From assembly GCF_947488465.1 (NCBI RefSeq), contig NZ_CANKZA010000004.1, positions 1-64,000 of the forward strand: a DNA stretch of 64,000 nucleotides, in the 5' to 3' direction. Positions within the stretch are counted from its first letter, which is position 1; each line of letters begins with the position of its first letter. The notes below the pieces were generated by a model, which was given only the letters and a program-made list of their open reading frames with translations, did not search any database and was not told where the DNA came from. Below, piece by piece: positions 1 through 7,958 of the stretch. A program made the position numbers and the translations under genes. The stretch comes from an uncultured Microbacterium sp. Its GTDB lineage: Bacteria > Actinomycetota > Actinomycetes > Actinomycetales > Microbacteriaceae.

Positions 1-147
1 CTCCACTCTCGCAACCGGAGGCCTTCACCCCTCAGAAATCACGAGCGATTCACGCAACAACGTCCCTGGACATCACAGTTAGCTGGGCGCCGAAAACGTT
101 CGCTGGAAACCAGGCGGACACGGTCACAGCAGTACGACCGGATGAAC

Positions 148-972
148 TCAGCCGCGATAGGCGTCAAGCATCCGTCCGACCAAGCCGCGAACGGCGGCGG
201 CGACCTGTGCGGCATCCTCGACGCCAGCACGGTCGTCGATCGCGAGTCGGGCGAGCGGTGACTGGTCGCGGAGCTGCGCACTGAGCCAGTCGACCGCTGC
301 CGTGGTGACGGGCAAGAGATCTGGATGCGCGTCGACCAGGTCACGGAGAGATCGTCCTATGTCGTCGGCGGGGATGTTTCGAACAAGACGGAGGAGGTCT
401 CCGGCGTCTTTGGACGACAGCCGGTCTCTCCGGTCGTCCTCGACGCGCTCTTGGATCTTGATCGACTTGGCCACCACGAGCGCTGCAGGTCCCGCGACGC
501 GAACCAGCACCTCACGAGTGTCGGCCGGGACGAGCGAGGTGAGCAGGACGGGTGAGTTGTCGAAGAGCGCGAGTTCCAAGCCGCGGGTCCGACGGGCGGT
601 GCGCCGACCGTGTCCATCGAGTGGTGCCGTGCGTCGGGTGCTGGGGCTGAGCGCCCCTTCGGGCACCATCAGATCTACGACGACGCCATCGGCGGAGACC
701 CAGCTGCCAGGATTGCCTGACGGTGACGGCGTGAATCCCGCATCGCTGAGCGCCTCGGAGATGTCGGGCTGCGTAGCGAGCAGTTCGGGATCGAGCGCAA
801 GGTCGGCATCCGTAGTGTAAGTCGGTCTCGGATCTCCGAGTGGCGCGTTTACATAGACGGCCTGCGCGCCGACGAGCACCACGGCGTCGAGGTGCGGGTG
901 GATCGACTCGAGCGCGTCCAACAGCACCCGGCGGGCTACGACGTACTCGGGGCTCGCTGACCCGTCACTCAT
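148..972 (-). CDS. AbiEii-type nucleotidyltransferase (putative type IV toxin component)
   Basis: 274 aa. The N-terminal half shows a minimal nucleotidyltransferase pattern: GAQAV at residues 35-39, followed by TTDADLALD at 53-61, the Asp-x-Asp that normally binds metal and NTP. This arrangement is typical of AbiEii/AbiGii-like and MNT-fold proteins. The C-terminal half is helical and unassigned. The start codon overlaps the stop of the upstream winged-helix gene by 4 bp (ATGA), so the two are co-translated in the order antitoxin-like then toxin-like, as in abiEi-abiEii. In characterised AbiE systems the toxin blocks growth after phage infection. Whether this divergent member is toxic, or merely a nucleotidyltransferase under transcriptional control, cannot be told from sequence. 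Confidence 0.7.
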   Translation of the reverse strand: MSDGSASPEYVVARRVLLDALESIHPHLDAVVLVGAQAVYVNAPLGDPRPTYTTDADLALDPELLATQPDISEALSDAGFTPSPSGNPGSWVSADGVVVDLMVPEGALSPSTRRTAPLDGHGRRTARRTRGLELALFDNSPVLLTSLVPADTREVLVRVAGPAALVVAKSIKIQERVEDDRRDRLSSKDAGDLLRLVRNIPADDIGRSLRDLVDAHPDLLPVTTAAVDWLSAQLRDQSPLARLAIDDRAGVEDAAQVAAAVRGLVGRMLDAYRG

Positions 973-2027
973 TCCGTTGCCTCTGCGTCAGTCAGCATGG
1001 CAAGATCTTCGCCCATCGCCGTAAGTCGACCTCCCGCGGCGAGCAGATCCCCGACGATTCGCCAATGTCGCGCGATGGCAGGATCAGCGTCCTGCGATCC
1101 TTCACGTCCGTCGCTCAAGAAGTCGCAGCCGGCAACGAGGATGCCACCGCGACGATCAGGCGCAAGGTCCATTGTCCGTTCGACGCTCGCGATGTCGTCG
1201 GTGTACAGCCAGATGCCCACCGGGGGAAGCGGCGCCACTCGACCATTCCTGGTGAACTCTGCCGCCGCGGCACGACTGCCCGTCAGCGCGTACCGGATGT
1301 CGGACCGGCGGAGACGTTCGATCGCGAGGTCCTCTCCCAGCAGCGACAGGTAGCGGCCAGGTTTGAACGTCGACACAAACCCGTAGTCCTGCGCCCACCG
1401 CGTCGCCAGCGCGATGCGATCGGGAACGCGAATGCCCGCCGTACTCACCTCGAGCACTCCGTCGGTGCGAAGAAGGTCGATGACGCGACTCGCCGTTCCC
1501 ACGCCAGTTCCTGTTTTACGAGCGGCTTCTCGCACTGATGTAGCGCCGCCGTCAGAGAGGAGGCTGACAACGACCTCCGACGCAGCCTTCCCCTTCAGGG
1601 ATCGGAGACTTTGCTGGTCGCCGCTGGTATCAGGATCAGGATCTCGAGATGCGCCGATTCGGTCGATCCATACGGGGGGTTCGACGCTGCGGATGAGCAT
1701 GTTCCCGGTGGCGTCCCAGTACGACCACCCCGACTTCCTCAGCTCGTCACGCACCGACGGTGACAGGAATGGCGCGACCAGGGCGTTCACTGCCGTGGAG
1801 CGCCTTTTGGCGAGCCTCGTGACATCGGCGCGCGTGCGGGGCGGCATGAGCTTGACCTCCACGTTCAAGGTGATGGCAGCGTCGCCGAACTCGACCATCG
1901 CGATGTAGTCTGCGAAACCGCCCGCGCCCTCGCGCTGCACCGAGCCGAGCCGACCGCCCACATCGAAGAGGGCCTTCGTGAAACTCTGAAACAGACCCTC
2001 CGTTCCAGGAGTTCTACCGTTCCGCAT
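969..2027 (-). CDS. AbiEi-like winged-helix protein (putative antitoxin/autorepressor)
   Basis: About 352 aa. An N-terminal endonuclease-like or sensor-like part is followed by a winged helix-turn-helix around the middle (residues with SVREAARKTGTGVGTASRVI), then a C-terminal domain. It is paired by a 4-bp overlap with the downstream nucleotidyltransferase. Start choice: an open frame continues upstream to 2162, but a promoter (TTGACG, 17-bp spacer, TATGTT) places transcription at about the ATG at 2027, which suggests a leaderless mRNA. ATG at 2039 is the alternative. Two direct copies of a 10-bp word cover the spacer and -10 box, a plausible autoregulatory operator. The family is known for transcriptional repression in type IV TA loci; the function here is inferred. 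Confidence 0.65.
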   Translation of the reverse strand: MRNGRTPGTEGLFQSFTKALFDVGGRLGSVQREGAGGFADYIAMVEFGDAAITLNVEVKLMPPRTRADVTRLAKRRSTAVNALVAPFLSPSVRDELRKSGWSYWDATGNMLIRSVEPPVWIDRIGASRDPDPDTSGDQQSLRSLKGKAASEVVVSLLSDGGATSVREAARKTGTGVGTASRVIDLLRTDGVLEVSTAGIRVPDRIALATRWAQDYGFVSTFKPGRYLSLLGEDLAIERLRRSDIRYALTGSRAAAAEFTRNGRVAPLPPVGIWLYTDDIASVERTMDLAPDRRGGILVAGCDFLSDGREGSQDADPAIARHWRIVGDLLAAGGRLTAMGEDLAMLTDAEATE

Positions 2028-2063
2028 AAACTGGAACATATCGATTTCTGGAACATACGTCAA
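2028..2063 (-). promoter_or_regulatory. Leaderless promoter with direct-repeat operator for the AbiE-like pair
   Basis: Read on the minus strand: -35 TTGACG (2063-2058), a spacer of exactly 17 bp, and -10 TATGTT (2040-2035), then 7 nt to the ATG at 2027. The word TATGTTCCAG occurs twice (2057-2048 and 2040-2031) with a 17-bp period, covering the spacer and the -10 element. A repressor bound there would block RNA polymerase. The fit to a leaderless actinobacterial promoter is good but not experimentally shown. Confidence 0.55.
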
Positions 2064-2401
2064 GCTGATTCGCCTCAATAGGAGCTCTCGATTGCACCAT
2101 GGAGGACCCACAGCCCACGTGCTCCGCGTGGACACAATGTGGACACAAGCCGCGTAGCTCAAGACCGGTTCCGCTGATCAGAACCGAACGACACGAGACT
2201 AGATCGCAGCTCGCACTCTCTTAATTTTCCGAGGCGTGACGGCACAACCGGCGTGATTCCGCGCTTCTCGAGCGTCAACGAAATCAGCGCAACCGCAGTT
2301 TCGACTCCCGCCGTCGCGTCTCTGAAAGCGACTTCTTACGATCCGCGAACGAGCGAGGATCTGGCCGCCGCACTCGTCCGCAGCGGGCGTACCCTGAGTG
2401 C

Positions 2402-2602
2402 GTGATGGCGGAACCCCCGGGCGGGATCGGCACTGTGTCCCTGACCGATCGACGGGTCCTCGTGGTGGACGATGATCCGACGGTCTCTGAAGTCGTCACC
2501 GAGTACCTGCGCGCCGCCGGATTCGTCGTGGACCATGCCGCAGAAAGTCATTACCGAATGCAGACAGTCCAGGTCAGGCGCCCACAGCGCAGACCGCTCT
2601 AG
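2402..2602 (+). pseudogene. Truncated response-regulator receiver fragment
   Basis: The first ~47 residues match the start of a receiver domain: RRVLVVDDDPTVSEVV includes the acidic pocket (DDD) and continues through the first helix to the start of strand 2 (FVVDHAA). The frame then runs into unrelated residues and stops at 66 aa. The phospho-acceptor Asp, the rest of the receiver, the output domain and a partner kinase are all missing. It is therefore a 5' remnant left by a deletion or insertion whose junction lies near 2545. Confidence 0.7.
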
Positions 2603-2817
2603 GCTGCCGTGCTCGAACCTGCCCGGAGCCGCCGCATCACATTGCGCTCGACGAGCACCGGTACATAGGTGCGCAGTCGCACGGCGTCGAACGCTTCGAG
2701 TTCTTCCGCGATCAGCGCGAAGGCCTCCTCCTCCGCGAGAAAGGGGAAACGATGGCCCAGACGCTCCGCCAAGTAGACGAGCGCCTCAAACTCGTTCTCG
2801 GGGTTCGTGTGGCTCAT
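2599..2817 (-). CDS. Small three-helix-bundle (DUF3562-like) protein
   Basis: 72 aa, acidic and helical, with no membrane segment. The pattern (short N-terminus, an ERLGHRFP helix, an acidic middle helix, and a C-terminal helix around VPVLVERNVMRRLR) resembles actinobacterial three-helix-bundle dimerisation-domain proteins. It is divergent from the ParA-like gene at 2941. Its 3' end abuts the response-regulator remnant with a 4-bp overlap. Function unknown; the family assignment is from memory of the pattern and is tentative. Confidence 0.5.
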   Translation of the reverse strand: MSHTNPENEFEALVYLAERLGHRFPFLAEEEAFALIAEELEAFDAVRLRTYVPVLVERNVMRRLRAGSSTAA

Positions 2818-2940
2818 ACACCCATTTTCCTCCGATCACGCGCGAAGCGACAGGGTCAGAATGGTCCCCTCGACCACGCCATCCGTCGCTACGGTGGACG
2901 CGGGACCGCATCGGCCCACGATTCCAGGAGGCGTCCGGAC

Positions 2941-3705
2941 ATGAAGGTCGTAGCGGTCTACAGCACGAAAGGCGGAGTCGGTAAGACCACCGCGGCGGTC
3001 AATCTCGCGTGGGAGGCGGCGAAGAACTTTCGGGTGTTGCTGTGGGATCTCGATCCGCAAGGAGCCACGGGTTTCCTCCTCCAGGTGAAACCGAAGAAGG
3101 TCAAGGGCGGTGTCAGCGCCCTGGTGGCCGGCCAGAGCAAGGTGTCCCACGCGATCCGCTCCACCAGCTATGACAATCTCGACGTCCTGCCGGCCGACGC
3201 GAGCTACCGAGACCTCGACCTGGTGTTCGACCACGCGAAGAAGTCTGAGCAGCGAATCGCGAAGATTCTCGCGCAGGTCGACCGCGACTACGACGTCGTG
3301 ATCCTCGACTGCCCGCCCGGCGCCGCTCTCGTCGCGGAGAACGCAGTGTTCTCGGCGGATGCTGTCGTGGTCCCCCTCGTGCCGTCACCGCTGTCGATGC
3401 GGTCCCTCGAACAGGTCAGCGCGTTCCTGGCGGAATCGGTGTCGAAGGCGCGAATGGTCGCGTTCCTGTCGATGGTCGACCGCCGCAAAACGCTGCATCG
3501 TGAGGCGGTTGAAAAGCTGCCCGCGACACAGAAGTCGGTCAGCGCCGTTGTGGTTCCCGCCACGGTGCAGGTGGAGCGGATGGGAACGGAGCGGGCACCC
3601 GTCGGCAGCTATGCGCCCCGCGCCGAAGCAGCACAGGCCTACGGTGACCTGTGGGCGCTGGTGGAGAAGACCGTGAAGCCGAAGACAGGCACGCGCAAGC
3701 GCTGA
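2941..3705 (+). CDS. ParA-family P-loop ATPase (orphan)
   Basis: 254 aa. A deviant Walker A motif KGGVGKTT lies at residues 10-17 and the switch/Walker B region DLDPQGATG at about 38-46; a second DCPPG motif follows near 125. These are the hallmarks of ParA/MinD/Soj ATPases that position DNA or protein cargo. The open frame extends upstream to 2752, but AGGAGG at 2929-2934 and the lack of homologous-looking residues upstream favour ATG 2941. No parB or centromere-like iterons are visible nearby, so a role in chromosome or plasmid partition is not supported. It may be a relic of a mobile element or an orphan positioning ATPase. Confidence 0.85.
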   Translation: MKVVAVYSTKGGVGKTTAAVNLAWEAAKNFRVLLWDLDPQGATGFLLQVKPKKVKGGVSALVAGQSKVSHAIRSTSYDNLDVLPADASYRDLDLVFDHAKKSEQRIAKILAQVDRDYDVVILDCPPGAALVAENAVFSADAVVVPLVPSPLSMRSLEQVSAFLAESVSKARMVAFLSMVDRRKTLHREAVEKLPATQKSVSAVVVPATVQVERMGTERAPVGSYAPRAEAAQAYGDLWALVEKTVKPKTGTRKR

Positions 3706-3746
3706 GCCGGACCCGTCGCTCAGGGCGCGGACAGCCCCAGCGCCGG

Positions 3747-4400
3747 TTACATCTTTCCGACGGTGATCTCCAGCCCTGCCGTCAGTGCGTCGCCTGTGTG
3801 CCCCGCGCCGGGGATGACGTCGTAGGTGACGGCCATCCCCGCGGCCTTCGCCGCGGGGAGACGGTTTCGGCCGCCTGTTCGTAGTCGGGGTCGTCTCCGC
3901 CGGCAGTGAAGGCAGCGGTCATCCCGGCATACGCCCCTGGGTTGGCGGCGAAGATATTCACCGGTTTGGATGCGTCGAATGCGGCCTGGCTGCCGCTGTA
4001 GATGGTCTGGGTCACATTGTCGGCTTGTTCAGAACCGGGGTACGGTTCGCCGGAGATGTACATCACGTTCCTCCACGCGCGAGGGTCTTCCGCCGCGAAC
4101 GTGATCGCGCACCCTCCGCCGTTCGAATAGCCCCCGATGACCCAGTAGCGAGGATCGTCGATGACGTGCAGGTTGTTGCGCACCCAGGCCACGACATCCT
4201 CGGTGATGTAGGTCTTCGCGTTGCCGTACGCCGTCGAATCTGCGCAGGCGGTGTCGACGACGGCCGAACGGCGCCGACGGCAACCGCCACAACTGTCCCG
4301 ATTGCCTGTCGGGCATTCAGGCGTCGCACGAGGAGCACGAGCGCGAGCACCACGGACAGGTCGAGGAGGATCCACGGCACGGGGCCATCGATGATCGGCG
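3747..4400 (-). pseudogene. Broken membrane-anchored alpha/beta-hydrolase (esterase D-like)
   Basis: Pieces of one esterase are spread over three frames. An N-terminal hydrophobic stretch (DGPVPWILLDLSVVLALVLL, just after 4400) is followed by a frame change near 4255. Next comes the catalytic core with the nucleophile elbow GGYSNGG near 4125. A second frame change near 3862 leads to the C-terminal part, which carries the catalytic-His region GAGHTGDAL and ends at TAA 3747-3749. Intact relatives have several transmembrane helices before a ~250-residue hydrolase domain; here most of the membrane part is deleted. At least one frameshift plus an internal deletion make it a pseudogene, unless sequencing errors are involved. 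No clear start codon remains. Confidence 0.7.
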
Positions 4401-4406
4401 CGGTTC

Positions 4407-4739
4407 TCAGACGCGCGGGCTCTTGATGAGCGCGCCCGCTGCGAGGAAAACCACGGCGGCCGCCGGTTGGATGCCGTTCCACAGTCCCTCGTCGAGAGGC
4501 AACGGGGAGACCGGGTTCCAGACGACGGCGATGACCACGAACACCGGAATCCACCACCACTGCTTCGCCTGACCGGAAAACCAGGCGATGATCAGCGCGA
4601 GAATCGACACCGCATAGCGGACGAACATGTCCCACTCGAGCGTGAAGAGCACCGGCGCGAGGAACAGCACGATCGCCGCGAGGATGCCCGGTGCGAGCGC
4701 GTTGCGCTGGAAGACCGGCGTCTGGTCTTTCTGCGACAT
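4407..4739 (-). CDS. Small four-helix membrane protein (DUF6804-like)
   Basis: 110 aa. After a short polar N-terminus there are about four hydrophobic segments (LAPGILAAIVLFLAPVLF, AVSILALIIAWF, WWIPVFVVIAVVW, AAVVFLAAGALI). The layout and the QAKQWWW motif recall actinobacterial DUF6804 proteins. The start codon shares one base with the stop of the ABC permease gene, so it is the last gene of the exporter operon. Function unknown. The much longer frame that includes it upstream is antisense or out-of-frame read-through of the permease gene and was rejected. Confidence 0.75.
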   Translation of the reverse strand: MSQKDQTPVFQRNALAPGILAAIVLFLAPVLFTLEWDMFVRYAVSILALIIAWFSGQAKQWWWIPVFVVIAVVWNPVSPLPLDEGLWNGIQPAAAVVFLAAGALIKSPRV

Positions 4740-5833
4740 CAGGCGATCCGGGTTCCGGGCGGCAGTGCACGCGCGGGGGTGCGGGTGCGCGCCCACGCCC
4801 ACCACAGGAGCCCGCCCGCCAGCACGACCTGCACCCCGAGTCCCACGAACCAGCTCGGCACCGTGTTCGCGATGGTCTCCTCGTAGTCCGGCCCCGAGTA
4901 GACCCCGTCGGTGTAGTACTCGGGATCGCATTCGTCCCAGCCCGACTGCTCGGACATCGGGATCTGGGCGGAGCGCACGCTGTACTTCAGCCATCCGAAC
5001 ATGTCGACCGGATATCCGGACTCGTCGAAGCGGGTCGGCACGGCGTCGGCGAGGATGACGAACGGGTTGGCGGCCAGCATCCACCAGACGTAGTCGTAGC
5101 GCGGCATGCGCGAGGTGCTTTCCTGCCATTCGCCGCACACCATCTGGTCCGGGTCGCCCCAGCAGTCGTCCGAGCCGTCGCGGCAGACCGGGTTGCCGGT
5201 GTCGGAATCGTATTCGGCGGTGCGGTAACTGGTGGTGTACTCGGTCGAGACGGCGGCCCCGATCAGGCCGAAACCGATCACCGATCCGGCGACGAGCGCC
5301 ATCACGACCAGGTACGTGGCCGCGACCGAGAACAGCGGGCGGGCGAGGATGCCGGACAGTGCCACCCCGATCGCCGAGATCACCCCGGTCTGAACGATCA
5401 GCACGACGAGCGAGACGATGACGGTGAGCGGGTCGACGTCTCCGGCAAAGGTGGCGACGACCAGGAACGGTGCCGCCACGGCGGTGAAGGCAAGACCGGT
5501 GATCCAGGCGGCGACGAACTTGCCGAGCAGGATCTCGCCGGTCGTGGCGAGCGTGACCTGGACGGGGGCGAGCGTCGCCGCGTCTCGGTCGCCGTTGATC
5601 GAGTTTCCCGAGAGAGTGGGCGAGACGAGCACGACGAGCAGGAGGGTGATGTAGACGACGATCGAGTACACACCGGGGCCTCCCGCGCCCCACCCGCCGT
5701 ACGAGAGGAATGCGAGCGCCGTCACGCCGAGGAGGAGGAGCGCGAAGATCCCCAACAGCACGTACCAGGCGACGGTACGCACCCGCTGCGTGAGCTCGAG
5801 GCGGGAGATCGTCCAGAGCCGCGAGAGGGTCAT
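4739..5833 (-). CDS. ABC-2-type transporter permease
   Basis: 364 aa with an N-terminal cytoplasmic segment, six predicted membrane helices, and a large extracytoplasmic loop (residues ~200-320). The loop is rich in Asp, Tyr and Cys and lies before the last helix; it has at least four Cys and could carry disulfides. The motif SPTLSGNSINGDRD matches the conserved region of NatB/ABC-2 permeases that follows the second helix. It overlaps the ATPase gene by 4 bp and the DUF6804 gene by 1 bp, forming one export operon. The substrate is unknown. Confidence 0.85.
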   Translation of the reverse strand: MTLSRLWTISRLELTQRVRTVAWYVLLGIFALLLLGVTALAFLSYGGWGAGGPGVYSIVVYITLLLVVLVSPTLSGNSINGDRDAATLAPVQVTLATTGEILLGKFVAAWITGLAFTAVAAPFLVVATFAGDVDPLTVIVSLVVLIVQTGVISAIGVALSGILARPLFSVAATYLVVMALVAGSVIGFGLIGAAVSTEYTTSYRTAEYDSDTGNPVCRDGSDDCWGDPDQMVCGEWQESTSRMPRYDYVWWMLAANPFVILADAVPTRFDESGYPVDMFGWLKYSVRSAQIPMSEQSGWDECDPEYYTDGVYSGPDYEETIANTVPSWFVGLGVQVVLAGGLLWWAWARTRTPARALPPGTRIA

Positions 5834-6762
5834 CGCGCACCTCCTTCGAGGTCGAGGAAGGTGTGTTCGAGCAAGCCCGTCGCGGCGGAGAACTCCGCAA
5901 CCGGGAGTCCGGCGTGCACGAGGGCGGCCAGCCCGCCGGCGGCACCGGCATCCGAATCGAACGCGACCAGCAGATCGCGCCGGTCGATCGGGATGAGTGC
6001 GGCGTCGAGGCCGAGCGCCTGGGCGACGGGAACGACGGCGGCGCGCGCGTCGAGATCGGCAATGCGAACCCGCCAGGTGCGCTGACGCCCGGCGGCCGCG
6101 GCGACCCGGTCGGCGCTGACGGTCTCACCCTGCACGAGGAAGACGGCGTCGTCGACGACCTCCTCGAGCTCGGAGAGGATATGGCTGGAGATGAGGATCG
6201 TCCGGCCCTCGGCCGCCAGGCGGCGCAGGAGCGTGCGCAGCTCGATACGCGCTTGCGGGTCGAGCCCCGAGGCCGGTTCGTCCAGCAGCAGCACGCGCGG
6301 ATTGTGGACGAGCGCGCGGGCGAGTCCCAAACGCTGTTTCTGCCCCCGCGACAGCACCCGGGCCGGCGCGTCGGCGAGGTTCGCGAGCCCGACCTCGTCG
6401 ATCAGTCGCGCCGCGCCCGCGGTCGCCTGATCACGGTCGAGGTCGTAGAGGCGCCCGGTCGTGATGAGCGTCTCTCGCACCGTCAACGATCCCCACGCGC
6501 CGAGCGCGTCCGGCATCCACCCGAGGAGAGCGCGAGCCGCGGCCGGATCAGCCACGGGGTCGACACCCCCGATCCGGAGCTCCCCCGCGTCGGGGGCGAG
6601 GAGCGAGGCAAGCATGAGGAGGAGCGTGGTCTTGCCCGACCCGTTGGGTCCGACGAGCCCGGTCACCGCGCCCTCCCGGGCGTCGAGGGTCACGTTGCGG
6701 ACGGCGTGGACGTTCCCGAACGAACGGCGCACGCCACGGGCGACAATGCCGGCGTCTGTCAT
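5830..6762 (-). CDS. ABC transporter ATP-binding protein
   Basis: 310 aa. Walker A GPNGSGKTTLLL lies near residues 38-49, signature LSRGQKQRLGLARAL near 140, Walker B VLLLDEPASGLDP directly after, and the H-loop SSH near 195. The signature reads LSRGQ instead of LSGGQ, a common variation in drug/Nat-type exporters. The C-terminal ~90 residues form the accessory domain seen in ABC-2 exporters. It is the first gene of the three-gene exporter operon, overlapping the permease by 4 bp. Confidence 0.9.
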   Translation of the reverse strand: MTDAGIVARGVRRSFGNVHAVRNVTLDAREGAVTGLVGPNGSGKTTLLLMLASLLAPDAGELRIGGVDPVADPAAARALLGWMPDALGAWGSLTVRETLITTGRLYDLDRDQATAGAARLIDEVGLANLADAPARVLSRGQKQRLGLARALVHNPRVLLLDEPASGLDPQARIELRTLLRRLAAEGRTILISSHILSELEEVVDDAVFLVQGETVSADRVAAAAGRQRTWRVRIADLDARAAVVPVAQALGLDAALIPIDRRDLLVAFDSDAGAAGGLAALVHAGLPVAEFSAATGLLEHTFLDLEGGAR

Positions 6763-6790
6763 GTCTTCACCCTACGGGTGCGGGGCGGCG

Positions 6791-7816
6791 TCACCGCGAC
6801 GACTGCGTGCCGCGGAAGAACGCGACTCCGAGATCGGCATGGTCGACGAAGAAGCCGTCGACTCCCGCATCCGCAAGGAACTGCCACTCCGCCTCGTACT
6901 CGCCGAAGGCAGCCTTGTCTCGACCCCGACGGAACTGGCCGACCAGGAAGGCATTTTCCGGGCGGCACGTCCAGGTGAAGACACGCAACCCCCGCGCGTG
7001 GGCATCGGCGACAACGGGTGCCGGCTCACCGACGCGGCCCCGGCGATCCGGCGCCAGGATGCTCCTCTTATCGAGGCTGATCCCGTCCACCCGCCCGACG
7101 AGAGCGTCGAGGCCCGCCGGTGTCATGACCGAGCGGTAGGTCGGCGCCGACGCTCCCTGTGCCGCGACGAGGTCGGCGGGCTGTCCCGCGGCCTCGAGGA
7201 GATAGATGTAGCTCGCGCGCACGCCCCGCTCGCGGAGCTGTGTGAGGACGCTCGATTCGAATGCCTCGATCGTCAGCGGCCAGCGACCGCCGTCCCAGCC
7301 AGCCGCGCCGAGCTCGTCGGCGATGATCCCCGCGTAGTCGAAGCCCAGCCCGGTGAGATAGGTGGCGTGCTTGATCTCCAGCACGACCCCGATCTCCCGG
7401 CCCTGGTCGAGTGCGGCCTGCGCCACGAGGTCGAGCACATCGCGCAGGCGCAGAATCGGCTGCTCCCCGTCGAAGCTCGCACTCCCCGGCCGTAGCCGCG
7501 GCAGACGCTCGCGGCAACGGAGGATGCTGAGTTCGGCCCAGGTGAAGTCCTCGGCGAACCAGCCGGTCAGCTCCGCTCCGTCGACGGTCTTGGTCGTGCG
7601 GCGCTCGGCGAACTCGGGGTGGTCGGCGACATCCGTGGTCGATCCGATCTCGGTGTCGTGCCGGACCACGAGCACCCCGTCGCGCGACAGCACGATGTCG
7701 GGTTCGACGGCATCCACACCCAGCGCCAGCGCCAGATCGTAGGACGACCGCGAGTGTTCGGGCCGATACCCGGGTGCACCGCGGTGACCGATCACGAGAG
7801 GACGACGGCGCGGCAT
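6791..7816 (-). CDS. Glycerophosphodiester phosphodiesterase
   Basis: 341 aa. The GDPD hallmark residues are present: IGHRGAPGYRPEHS near the N-terminus, then DAVEPDIVLSRDGVLVVRHD (Glu/Asp metal ligands and catalytic His), and VLEIKH further on. These hydrolyse glycerophosphodiesters to sn-glycerol-3-phosphate and an alcohol. No signal peptide is seen from the chosen ATG (7814-7816, MPRRRPLV). A longer frame to 8083 runs back over the neighbouring divergent gene and was not used. It ends 28 bp from the ABC ATPase gene and may be monocistronic. Confidence 0.9.
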   Translation of the reverse strand: MPRRRPLVIGHRGAPGYRPEHSRSSYDLALALGVDAVEPDIVLSRDGVLVVRHDTEIGSTTDVADHPEFAERRTTKTVDGAELTGWFAEDFTWAELSILRCRERLPRLRPGSASFDGEQPILRLRDVLDLVAQAALDQGREIGVVLEIKHATYLTGLGFDYAGIIADELGAAGWDGGRWPLTIEAFESSVLTQLRERGVRASYIYLLEAAGQPADLVAAQGASAPTYRSVMTPAGLDALVGRVDGISLDKRSILAPDRRGRVGEPAPVVADAHARGLRVFTWTCRPENAFLVGQFRRGRDKAAFGEYEAEWQFLADAGVDGFFVDHADLGVAFFRGTQSSR

Positions 7817-7958
7817 GTCTCCAGGGTAGTCAGCGGCGACGGCGCTTCCCTTCATAGCGCCCTCACAGCGCAAGATCTGCCGCCCCGGACAGGATTTCGA
7901 TACTCTGGTATTCCGCAGGATTTCACTGCGGCACACTTCGCATTGGAGAGAGACCACC

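Noticed and set aside
2941-3705. Active partition locus
   Set aside because: Only a ParA-like ATPase is present; no ParB gene and no parS-like GTTTCAC palindromes were seen nearby.
4691-6085. 464-codon plus-strand frame over the ABC exporter genes
   Set aside because: Antisense shadow of the permease and ATPase; the minus-strand proteins have complete ABC motifs.
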